From assembly GCF_036884655.1 (NCBI RefSeq), contig NC_088327.1, positions 11,492,501 through 11,556,500 of the forward strand: 64,000 bases of DNA. Reading direction: 5' to 3'. Under the pieces are notes generated by a model, which was not told the DNA's origin, did no database searches, and saw only the letters and a program-made list of their open reading frames with translations. Made by a program: the position numbers and the translations under genes. The stretch comes from Musa acuminata AAA Group. Taxonomy: Eukaryota; Streptophyta; Magnoliopsida; Zingiberales; Musaceae. Position 1 is the stretch's first letter. Each line of letters starts with the position of its first letter. Shown in pieces: positions 24,812 through 35,359 of this stretch.

Positions 24812-26219
24812 TTACCGACGCTGGCCACCATTCCATCCACCACGCAGACCACCATTCCATCCACCACGCTGGGCACTGCCACCAGCCCCTCCAGTGCCGG
24901 CTTCTCTTTGTTTCTCTTCCCTCTCTGCAGCCATTTCTGCTTTCATCTTTTGCACAATCTCAAGTATCTTTGGATTGAAGAAACGATCCCGGACAAGTTT
25001 CTTCTCCTCTGCTTGTATTTCTTTAATGGCACTTGGGTAGGGATTTGGAGGTGGCTTCTTCCCTTGCAGACGTGCAATTTGCTTCAGCTCAGAGTATGCC
25101 TTCTTCTTTGCTTTCTTCTCAGCTCGATATTCCATCTAATGAAAAATCAAGGAACAAGTTACTAAAAATTACTAATTAGATATTCAGTAGCACAATCAAT
25201 ATGTCAAGAAGCTGAGCACTAGAAACCAAGAAACTTTTGTTAGACGATGTTCTAAATCTTCTGACGTGCTACTGAAACCAATCAATGTCGCACTGAGTGA
25301 GAATATACATCAGCTACAGCCATGGCTTCCTCTTCATCAACACCTTGATCCTTCAGCTCCAGAACACGCCAAGCAAAAACTCGTGCTGGAGGAGGATCAA
25401 AACCACTTATCCTGTTGAAATTAGAGAACCACATTAGCATCTGCACTTTCATTACATTTACTACAGCCCCATCTGGAAAACTGATAGCTCAAATGCTTCA
25501 TCTGTTTACTTGAGTTGATTCTTTATCAAAATTAACTCATCTCCACACAAGCAGCAGTGACAAAAAATAATGCAATAGCTGTTGACCTTTTGAACTCTAC
25601 ACCGGAAGTAATAGACAAATAACTATAGCAAGACTACCTACAAACAAGATTTGGTCATTGACCACAAGAACAAAACTGAAGGTATCAATGTTACCACTGC
25701 AAGCACAAAAATGTTGCCTTTTCATTCCAAACACTTATATTGCCTAAAAGGAAAGCCCCCTATGATGGAATCAGAGGTAAATTAATCAAAAGAATCAGAC
25801 AATAAATGAATAGGATATCTTAGCACAAGGAATAGGAGAGTAAGAGAGAGCAAAGTGATTACTTGATAGCATCATGGTAGAGAGAATCCGGATATTTCTT
25901 AAAGAACCTCTTTATGTAAACATCCTCGGGCAGCTCGATCTTCTTGATCTTCCCGTCCGTCCGTGGGAACGTCACCGGTGGCGCCCTGCACAACCAATTC
26001 CAGAGATCAATCTGCTTTCTACGATCAGGGACACAGAGACACTATCTAAAAGGGTCGAACAGATTGTCCTAGTCCAACAAATTGCATCAATTAGGCTTGT
26101 AAGAGGAAGGAGAGAGGGGCGTACTCTTCCATGGGTTTGAGCCACACCGGGGTGGGCTTGGCGAGGCCCTTCACCAACTTCCTCGTCTTGGAGAAGAGGT
26201 CTCCTCGCATGTACGACAT
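24812..26219 (-). CDS. Mitochondrial small ribosomal subunit protein mS23-like, 214 aa
   Basis: Four minus-strand exons (26219-26125, 25985-25863, 25411-25309, 25135-24812) join in phase to give 214 residues. The start MSYMRGDLFSKTRKLVKGLA is followed by VWLKPMEEAPPVTFPRTDGK, the conserved LPEDVYIKRFFKKYPDS, then ISGFDPPPARVFAWRVLELK. A Lys-rich helical region (MEYRAEKKAKKKAYSELK) and PYPSAIKEIQAEEKK follow. The tail is Gly/Arg-rich (GGWNGG repeats). The core matches the plant S23/S25-type mitoribosomal family; I infer a structural role in the small subunit of mitochondrial ribosomes. The Gly-rich tail is low complexity and may vary between species. The start is the first Met of the family consensus; no separate cleavable presequence is obvious. 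Confidence 0.88.
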
Positions 26220-26862
26220 CTTTTCCGGCTTCCCACTATATGCAATCTGCCTGCTATTGCCTCGAGAGAGACCGGCGACCAACTACCAATTCTAAGAGGC
26301 ATAAACACAAACATCAAGCGTGCAAGCATAATTACGTACAGGCATAAACACAAACATTTACCACCGTGATAAAGAAAATGTAATCAATATCACTAAAGAT
26401 CTCTCGTCTCGCTCAAATGATCAGCGATCGCAGAAGAGGGAAGCGTTGAGATCATCACCTGAGGGTTCTTCAGGGAACGCAGAGATGCAGAGGGACAGCG
26501 GCGCAAGGAAGACTTCACCCTCGATGCATCGTATTGGGCACGTCCAATACTGAGCCCAACTTAAATCCAATATGAAATCGGATGCAGAAAGATACCCGAT
26601 CCATTCATATGATCCGAATCCGAAAATTAAATACCGGTGTCACCGAGGCAGCAAAAGCCCCACAAGCATGTCCACTCACAGTGAAGGTAGATTGCACGGG
26701 TATTCGATGAACGTATAATTCAGGATTGGATTCAAGTCGGGAAAGTTTCTAGGCTTCTTTTCCCTCTCAACCCAACTTCTCCAACATATAAGGCTCACAC
26801 ACCTTTCTGTTAGTCCCGCTGTGGTTTCTTGCTCTCTCCCTCGGCTCGAAGTGCACGCCGCC

Positions 26863-29800
26863 ATGGCCGAGATCTCCGAAGAAGCCCAGGAGCAGCAGTA
26901 CACCTCTTTCTCCTCCTCCTCTTCCTCTCCAATCGCCGCCCCGGAGGTCGATCCCGACGAGGAGTCTTTGGCCTCGGTTCTCGCCAAGAAGAGCCCGATG
27001 CCCTTCCTCGAGGCTGCCAACGCCGAGAAGTGGGTCAAGGATGCGGCCCAGAGGACATAGTCGGACGCGCCGCCCAACGATCTAAGTCATCAGACAAGGC
27101 GGCGACCAAGGCCGAGCAGAGTAAGCTCTCTGCTTGTTTTTGATTCCCTTATATCTGTGGCCTTGAACCTCGTCTCGTGATAAACCTACTTTCTCATCTA
27201 CCATGAGTCGCGGTAAATAGGGCTTGGTTCTTGGAAATAACTAGGTAAGGAAAATATTATGACTGGTTGGGATTGTTGAAGGTGCAAATAGACTTTAATC
27301 GGAATCCATATTTATTTGATTCCATTTGTGTTTGCATAGAGGTGTTTGCTTACCTTCTTGCTCATAAACCATTAGTAAATAGGAGAAAAGAAAGGCTTAC
27401 GGGGACTAGGGACTTTTGTGAAGGGCAAACAAGTGGTTCTTGCTTACTCTGAAAATTTGGATGGAGGAAAGATGATATTTCATGGTGCCTGCAGTATTTG
27501 TGCTGGCTTGTTTAACTTGATGATGGCGGATAATAAAACTGCAAAGTACGAAATTCTACAGATGACTACACTCAGAACATAGAGTCGAGACATCATAGGG
27601 AGGTGGCTCAAAGTTTGGTCATCTAGTGTTGGTCTTCTCCTTTTCAAATTGAAAGCTATAGCCCACTTGTGCTAAAGAAAAATTGCAATCTAATTCCTAA
27701 AGATGCTTGTCAAGTACTTTCTTAACACAAGAAAAGGTATATAAGGCAGTGGTGACATTGCAAATGATACATTCTAAATATTGAGCTATTAATAGAATTA
27801 GGTAAGAGCAAAATGATACATTCCATTTCCTTCTACAATTTTTTTTTTGCAAAGGGTAAGTGATGAAGGTGGGATTCGAACTCAGGGCCTTACAATAAAC
27901 CATCAAAGTCTTTATTGGCTAAGTTAGTTGGCATCTTCAAACTTTTATTTTTTTCACAAGTTTTTTTCACACATATTTAGGTAAGTGCAAAATGTTTGTG
28001 ACCTAGTAAATTGTGTTGTTCGCATCTTCATATCTTGTTTATAACACTTACAAAAAACACATTGTGTATTGAGGTCCAAAAGATTGTAGCTCACGCGGTC
28101 AGTTTCCTTTCTGTATGATTTAATCTAATATTCCTAGTAGAATTATCTGGTCTAATTGACAATCCAATTCCCCTACTAAATTCATGGTTAATTTTGAATT
28201 TAAAAGAAAAATGTAGAAGCCAAAAATATCCTTGAGTAGGTTCAAAATGTCCATGGAGGTCAATAACTCTTGTTCAGAATATCAACTGAAGACTAGAGCA
28301 TCCAATTTCACCTTGATCCTTTGTTCTCAAGTAATTTGTACATTGATTGCAGAAGCTTCACAAAACAAGATAGAACAGTTATATCTTAATTTGCAACCAG
28401 AAAACAACCACCATTATAATCATGAATTACAAACCTGGTTCCTCCTCTCAGCCGATGACTCCAAGAATCATCAGTTTTTTGTTTGTACCCCTTTTCATTT
28501 GAATAACATATCTGATGATAACACCTCTTATTCTAAAAGTTTCATTCTCTTTCATGAATACAGAGTTTGGTGGCTATTATTGGAACTGAGCATTGGTAAT
28601 ATAATCACATTTGTTAGATTAAAGGCAAAAAGATTTAGTTTATATACTTCAAAATATATAATGCAGAAGCTAATGGTATGGTTTTTCCAGCTAACATGTC
28701 CTTTGGTAGTTTTTTACCAGGGTACCCTGTGCATTGAGGTTCTTGAATGAAACATCATTGGTTCAATTCATGTTGATTTCTTTCTTTCAATTTGGATCAC
28801 ATGTGTATGCAAGACCTCTTGGAATTGCTAGTGAAGGGGCTGTAAATATTGATGCCAGTTGCTCATTTAAGGCATGACTACCACATGCATGGTTTTCTGG
28901 CATAATGGTTAGAACAGTCAAAGAGCTTTTTTCATGGTGTCTGAAAAATATAAGTTATAAAATACGTTCTTTTCTTACATGTAGCAGAATTGAATTTTTT
29001 ATGCCTTTGTATTAAGTGCTAATTTGAGTTTTTTAAGCTTTCATTTTGGAATAAATATTACCCTTTATCGTTCATTGTCATGCAGAGCCAAACTCTGAAA
29101 ATGGTCTCGACTTATTATAATTTATAAGTATTCATGGACTTGGACACTTCAAGATGTTACCATCAGCATTCCTGTTCCTCAGGGAACATAATCAAGGTTT
29201 GTTGCTCGTGAGATAAAGAAGACCCATTTGAAAGTTGGGTTAAAGGGACAACCTCCATTTATCTCTGTAAGTCTCTGGATAGTGGATTATGTGTTTCACA
29301 AGTTTATATTATAACACCTCATAGAAAAACTTCCTTTGTAGAGGTGAAAGCACCTTCCTCTTATACTTGCACATGTTTCTTCTGTAATTCTTCCAGGGAG
29401 ATCTTTATCGACCAGTGAAGACAGAAGATTGCTTCTGGAGCATAGGTATCTTTATGCTACTTTACATATATTTCATGCAACAACTTCCAACTGTTCTTCA
29501 TACTTACTGGTAATCGATGTTGTCATAGGGTGGACAATACATTTCTATACTTTTGACCAAGCAAAATCAGATGGAATGGTGGAAGTGTGTGGTAAAGGGT
29601 GACCCTGAAATTGATACACTAAAAAGTAGAACCTGAATATAGCAATATCTGATCTGGATCGTGAAACTTGGCAGATTTTACAGAAAATGATGGTAAACTC
29701 TTGTTCTTTCAATAAAATCGAACACTTCTGGGTAATCATGCTTTTGTGGAGATTTGTTTTCCTTGGTTCACTCCTTTTGGATCGTTATTGTGTTTGGACA

Positions 29801-30174
29801 CTGAGTTATATCTGTTTCGCATAAATCTCAAATCGGCGTAATAGAACTTATATTCCATGATCCATCTGTGAAATTGTAATGCAGCAATGTACTTATTAGG
29901 TTTGCTAGAACAATTCGAAGAGGCTACGCCTATCTTTTGTCCTGTGCTAGTTTGACTGTTTCTTTTTCTTCATTGCAGTTTGAGCAGTGGCAGAAAGCTA
30001 TGGGTCTTCCAACAAGTGACGATATGTAGAAGCAAGAAATTCTGAAAAAGATAGGTGAATGACCACCTCTTTTCAATTGTTGTAATCAGCATTTGACTAC
30101 CTGCTAATCTCATTTAAAATTTGACTTTTACTTGTGCAGCACCCATAAATTGACTTTTCAAGAGCAAAAAGAGC
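26863..30174 (+). pseudogene. NudC / BOBBER-type CS-domain co-chaperone pseudogene, introns kept
   Basis: Exon 1 (26863 to about 27120) reads MAEISEEAQEQQYTS..., then LASVLAKKSPMPFLEAANAE, then loses frame near 27055 (stop at 27058-27060; the +1 frame resumes as IVGRAAQRSKSSDK). The CS-domain exons are clear: about 29090-29267 (SWTWTLQDVTISIPVPQGT and LKVGLKGQPP), 29398-29447 (GDLYRPVKTEDCFWSI), 29530-29690 (LLTKQNQMEWWKCVVKGDPE, then frameshifts), 29980-30048 (QKAMGLPTSDDM) and 30140-30174 (IDFSRAK). In-frame stops lie at 29189-29191, 30027-30029 and 30146-30148. Intact relatives are Hsp90-linked small chaperones needed for development and heat tolerance. This copy cannot make one. Introns are kept and one is about 2 kb, so it is a duplicated gene that decayed, not a retrocopy. 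Confidence 0.92.
27845..27945 (-). mobile_element. SINE-like fragment (tRNA-type B box, A-rich 3' end)
   Basis: On the minus strand, GAGTTCGAATCCC at 27883-27871 matches the Pol III B box (T-arm) consensus. It is followed by a short spacer and an A-rich end (GCAAAAAAAAAA, about 27850-27839). A weak A-box-like TAGCCAATAAAG lies about 35-50 bp upstream. No tRNA cloverleaf fits. This resembles a plant tRNA-derived SINE tail in the NudC pseudogene intron. Confidence 0.35.
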
Positions 30175-30679
30175 CCTGTTGGAGGATTTCGAAGAGGTGT
30201 TTTGCGCAGCAAGTGTTATCTGGTCTTAAGACTAGATTGATTTGTACCTGAGGGGAGATGTTAAAGAATATGAACTTTTCTAGCAGCTTAAACATGTGAA
30301 GGCTCCGTGGTTGGAGTCTTTCTGCCTTATTACAAGTGTTTAGCCGAAAACCAATTGCAGGTAGGATTCGTTTATCTTCTTACTAATGGAAATTGATATT
30401 TCCATTTATTTTCTTTGCGGTTTTTGTATAAGTGGCTTATACTCCATGAATGGGTGCCTTGAAAGGTGAATTGCTACAGATCATTATTGAAATTCCCACA
30501 TCCCAATCCCAATTTTTGGTTATTTTCCAAGAAACATCCAAATTTTAGAGAAAGGGTTTCTTATTTGTTCATCTTTGCACTTAGCACAACTATGTTTTTG
30601 ATTAACAATAAATTAGAATGTTTCATTACAATGATTATATATATTCTACTTCGTTACATATCAGCCGTCGTTGTCGGAC

Positions 30680-31125
30680 TGACACGGACTTAGCTGGTTT
30701 TGCCTAAGTCGTGCGGCACCCTTGCGCGTCCGTCCGCAAAGGTCAGCCTTCCCGAAGCCTCCCATTGTCCCTTAGGACCAACAAAAGAGAGAACGGGTTA
30801 AAGAGAACGCCTCAAACGGGATCCACAAGCAAACATGTCCGAAAAACACTTCATAGACAAAGCAAATTACAAACAGACTTTACAAGCTCTGAACAGTGGC
30901 ACAACAAAGGGTAAAATTGTCCATTACAGACTGAAAAGCTCTCGAGCGTGTCCACATGACACAACCTTTATTTACAAGCCTAAAGAGGCCACCAACCCAA
31001 CTAACATGGGACTATTAAGCCTTCGGCCGCCCCTCTATCGGCTGTACAAGGCATGAACATGCCAAACGACACGGACATACATAAGCATTACATCAAACAC
31101 CCTGTTTCGAAGTTTGTCCGTGACA
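30680..31125 (-). repeat. Left LTR of copy 1 (3' LTR in element sense)
   Basis: 446 bp, starting tgacacggac and ending gtccgtgaca on the plus strand. Direct repeat of 34803-35248. Confidence 0.95.
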
Positions 31126-34100
31126 TTCTTCCCCACTTATCCCTTCGACGTCCTCGTCGAAGCCTTTGTGAACACTGCAACTCTTCGCCTTTGCTGAGTC
31201 TTCAATCTTCTGCTCCAGCTGCAATGCGCCTCCTGGCTCCCAGCTGCTCTCTGCTGCTGTTTCTGAGTAGTCGAACCTTTTTGATCCGCCATGCTGTTGC
31301 AACTCACCAATGACTCTGACTCTGGTGTGGGGTTGGCTGAGTTGTGTTGATCATTGTTTATTCCTGCGGATCCCCCAGATGAAGGAAAAGACCATTCTTA
31401 CTGCGCCAGTCTCTCAAAAATTCCACATGCTGCTTGAACTGGGTGGATGCTTGTTGGAGCTTTAACGAGCATCGCCTCGCAAACTTCTGAAGTTTTGGGT
31501 CCTTCCTCCACAACATCTGCTCATTGACTCTTCTTTCAGTTAGTTGTCACATCCAAGTAGGTTCGCATCACTTCCGCTTTCGATTGGCATTTCGTTGGGA
31601 AATGAAGCGGACAATCTACTCTCAGTAGCACTGATCACCGTTGGTGAGGATTTGACAACTGTTGTCTTCCATTCTCTTCGAAGGGTCTTTGAACTTGTAC
31701 AGAGCTCCTCTGCTGGATAGATAAGAGAATTGGGGTACTCGGTTTCGCCCATTCTCTTAAGAGTTGAGAAGGCAAAGGTTACTTGATTTCGCCCGCCTCC
31801 TCGAGGTTGTACTTCATGCATCGAGCTGGTTACTGGCCTTCGCCTGCTCTTTGCTCACACTTCTGAAGCACTTGAAGTGTTTGCACTCCTTGCGTTGAGT
31901 TAGCTACTGTGATTCACCTTCTCAATGCCATTGAACTTCTGGAATGCAGGAAGTTTTCACCCCAACTTGGAGTAATTCTCTGATAGATGAGGTCGCCTCT
32001 GGGATTGTACCGTCTTCTCCATCAACCCTGCCGCCTACTCCACTGAGTAGCAAAGGTACAGCACCGCGTACTGCTTGCTTCGTTCCTTGGTTGTGCACTC
32101 TTGCATGACCCGAAGTCCTTCACTTACGGCTATCTTGATGAGAAACTTGTTGACACCGGTCTTACGAAGTTTCTTGGCCTCTGCCCTTCAGCCTTGTCTC
32201 GGTACTTGGAGATTGCCTCTGCATGCTCCACCTCCTCGGCCCCTTTCATGACCAAACACTCTCCCTCCATGAGAGTAAGGGATCAATGACCTTCACGGAA
32301 GTCCCGCCTCTGCGGTACCATGGCGCTGCCATGCCCATGGCACTACTATCCGTCGCCTCGCATCTCCATCCCTTTTCTTCACAATCAGTAGATATGCCTC
32401 CGTGACACTCCTCCGAGTCCACCTCTATTCTAACTGATTGCTTGATTTTGGGTAGCTAAGTCCCTCTGGACTCGTCGTCGCTTCCTCGCCCCTTTCGACC
32501 CCCTGCTTCAACACCTCTGTGTTCTCTAAGCAGTCTGTTTGATCGATGGAGAGACAGACTGCAACTCCCAAGCATGGCCTCTGCCATCACATTGTAGGGT
32601 TTGCACCAATTCTGTTCTCCTTAGCTTCCTTGGTAGCAACGTTCGCTTACTCGGCCTTGTCCTCTGACTTGCCGGGCTCCCTTAAGCGAATATGAGCTCT
32701 GGAGCAGTCCAACTCTCCAGCTGCTTCGATCATACCTTTGCATGATCAAGTCCCTCCCATGGAACTCACTGGTACTTGCATTCGAACTTTTCCCTTAGTG
32801 GAACACAGCCCCCATATGCTGATGACCAAGATTTTCATCCGGTGCAAAATTCGATGCACGCCCGGAAGACCCGCCTCTGCGGTACCATGGCCTTCACTCC
32901 TTGAATCCATAGCCCTTCTTGCCGTCGTGTTGTTCACCGAAGTGGAGCTTCCAGTAGCTCCCGATCATACCTCCATATGATCTAGTCCCTCCCGGGACTG
33001 TGTCGTGTGTATCGCATTGCCACGAACTGTTCCACCACGATCCGCTGCACCATGTCGCCTCCTGGTGACATCTCCATTGCATTCTGATCCTTGTGGAATA
33101 AACTCGAATTGTGAACCCTCCATGTGTGGCCTCTGCCAATACATCGCAGGGTCACCTCCACCTTCGATTTTGTTCGCTCCTTTGGCAATCGACCTTCATC
33201 CACCCACTCTTGGGTCACACCTAGATGAAGCACCGCTCTAGGACAATCCGTCGCCTAGTAGCTCCCGAAGTCCACCGACTTCACTGTAATTTGTGCACCA
33301 TTGTCTGGATCCTGGGCCTCTGCCCCTACCAGCACAATCTCCGCTGCGCACCGCTTCCTTCATGGCAACTCGAATGGCAACACTGTGGCATATTCTTCAA
33401 GAGTACCTGCCTCTGCGTCCTCTTGCCCCGTGCTAAGGCCTTTTGAACTTAACTTCGCCTCCGCAAATTGAGTCGCCTTAGTTCCTCCATCAAATGCTCC
33501 TCCGAGATAAGGTGCATGTGCCCCGAAGCTCCCTTCGTCTTTGGCACCATGCAAGATGAGTCTGCTCCGTCAGAATGAAGGACCCATGGAACAACATGAT
33601 CTTACTCTTGCCTCTGCAAGAGTTCATGTCCTTGACCTCTGTCTAAGGAAAGCACTGTGCCTCTGCTCCATGTTCCAACTTCTATGCTGGCTCCCTTCAA
33701 GCGGCTTGAGTACTTCGCCAAGTTACACCCAAGTTGCTCCGCTCCTCGTTTTTGCATTGAGTCGATGGTGGCTCTCGCGCCCACCATTCCACGGGTCAGC
33801 CCTCCCTTGAGTCCGATCTCCACATCGACTCCAAGTGTGCCTTCATTTAAGTTGCTTTAGGTCGCTCCCCCACTTGATCTCGCAATGCATCCACCAATGC
33901 ATTCTCTCAAGCGAGATCATACGACGACTCCTCGTCGCTTGCTCAGTCCATCGAGCTTCGTGGAGTTGTTGTTTGTTGAGGTACTCCTCCTCAACATGTG
34001 AGGTCCGTCTCACATGATTCTCCCTCTGGAGAGCCGGGACTTATCCCTCCTGGATAACTGTCCCATTGGAGCAACATCTTTCTTCGTTTCGGAGACCACC

Positions 34101-34802
34101 ATCCCCTTGGACTACTCCGATCTGCTGAACAAACTGTGCATTGTTCTGCCTCCTGCAAACACACTTGCTAGATTGCGACTCCCCGTCAATACAGCCCCCA
34201 CTGCACCCCTCAAGGCCTAGCAACATGCTGAACTCATTGCACACTTCAGCCTCCTACGGACGTATCCTTCACATGCCGAAGAGAAAGTTTCAATGCTCCA
34301 TGGCGCCGAGTTTCGGTCGCCTTGGGATGGCCACGAACATTCCGTCGTCCGCATACAAGCCCATGCATGAGTACCAAATTCTTCGAGTTAGCAATTCCCC
34401 TCACCTCTGTGAGCTTTGCATAACTCTTTTGGTCGTTGAGCAACTCATTCCACCTTGCATGGTCTCATTCTTGCCAAGCGCCTCGCTTGCCTAGAGCACC
34501 ATCAAGTATAGTTGTCAACGTTGAGCCATAGCTCAAACTCAGCCATCCCAACCTTTGTGCGCTCCAAATTCTTCCAAGCTTGCCTGTTCTCGTGGTGCCT
34601 CTTGCGCGAAGGGTTGGCCATTCCTCTGAATGCCAATCTCGGATGCCCGCTCCTCTGAGCGACTCCTTTACCCTACATCTCCATGCCCGTTTTCCCTCAA
34701 ACGGTCGCGCGTGTGCTGACTGCCCTCAACGCAGCCCCGCTAGGTCCCCCACGTTTGCATGTCAAGTGTTTTTATGAGTGCTTGTCCCGCTCTGATACCA
34801 TA

Positions 34803-35248
34803 TGACACGGACTTAGCTGGTTTTGCCTAAGTCGTGCGGCACCCTTGCGCGTCCGTCCGCAAAGGTCAGCCTCCCCGAAGCCTCCCATTGTCCCTTAGGA
34901 CCAACAAAAGAGAGAACGGGTTAAAGAGAACGCCTCAAACGGGATCCACAAGCAAACATGTCCGAAAAACACTTCATAGACAAAGCAAATTACAAACAGA
35001 CTTTACAAGCTCTGAACAGTGGCACAACAAAGGGTAAAATGGTCCATTACAGACCGAAAAGCTCTCGAGCGTGTCCACATGGCACAACCTTTATTTACAA
35101 GCCTAAAGAGGCCACCAACCCAACTAACATGGGACTATTAAGCCTTCGGCCGCCCCTCTACCGGCTGTACAAGGCATGAACATGCCAAACGACACGGACA
35201 TACATAAGCATTACATCAAACACCCTGTTTCGAAGTTTGTCCGTGACA
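34803..35248 (-). repeat. Right LTR of copy 1 (5' LTR in element sense)
   Basis: 446 bp, about 99% identical to the left LTR by eye. The primer-binding site lies 2 bp inside. As the 5' LTR in element sense, its promoter would point leftwards, away from the bL32m exons. Confidence 0.95.
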
Positions 35249-35359
35249 GGACGGTGGATGTGCTAGCTGACAATTATGTGATGGTTAGTTCTTCGAATTG
35301 CTAGCTGCTATCGTTATATATATTTGTTCTTCGAACTGGGGCACCCTTGTTTCATCAGG

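Larger units (their letters stand above)
30680..35248 (-). mobile_element. Non-autonomous LTR retrotransposon, copy 1 (4569 bp)
   Basis: Two 446-bp direct LTRs (30680-31125 and 34803-35248) flank about 3.68 kb. Orientation is minus: next to the right LTR, 34800-34789 reads TGGTATCAGAGC on the minus strand, the primer-binding site complementary to initiator Met-tRNA. Next to the left LTR, 31137-31126 reads AGTGGGGAAGAA, a polypurine tract. The LTR edges form TG...CA with TGTCACGGAC/GTCCGTGACA-type ends (one change in this copy's left edge). A 4-bp target duplication GGAC occurs at 30676-30679 and 35249-35252. The internal region has no reverse transcriptase, integrase or protease; open frames are under 100 codons. 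The LTRs differ at only about five sites, suggesting a fairly recent insertion. It probably moves with enzymes from an autonomous partner. Confidence 0.93.

Noticed and set aside
27839..27945. A functional tRNA gene at the GTTCGAATCC motif
   Set aside because: No acceptor stem or anticodon arm can be formed around the T-arm-like motif; a SINE-like fragment is the better reading.
28232..28750. 172-codon frame in the NudC pseudogene intron
   Set aside because: AT-rich, starts at a non-ATG codon, no domain, no homology I recognise; probably chance.
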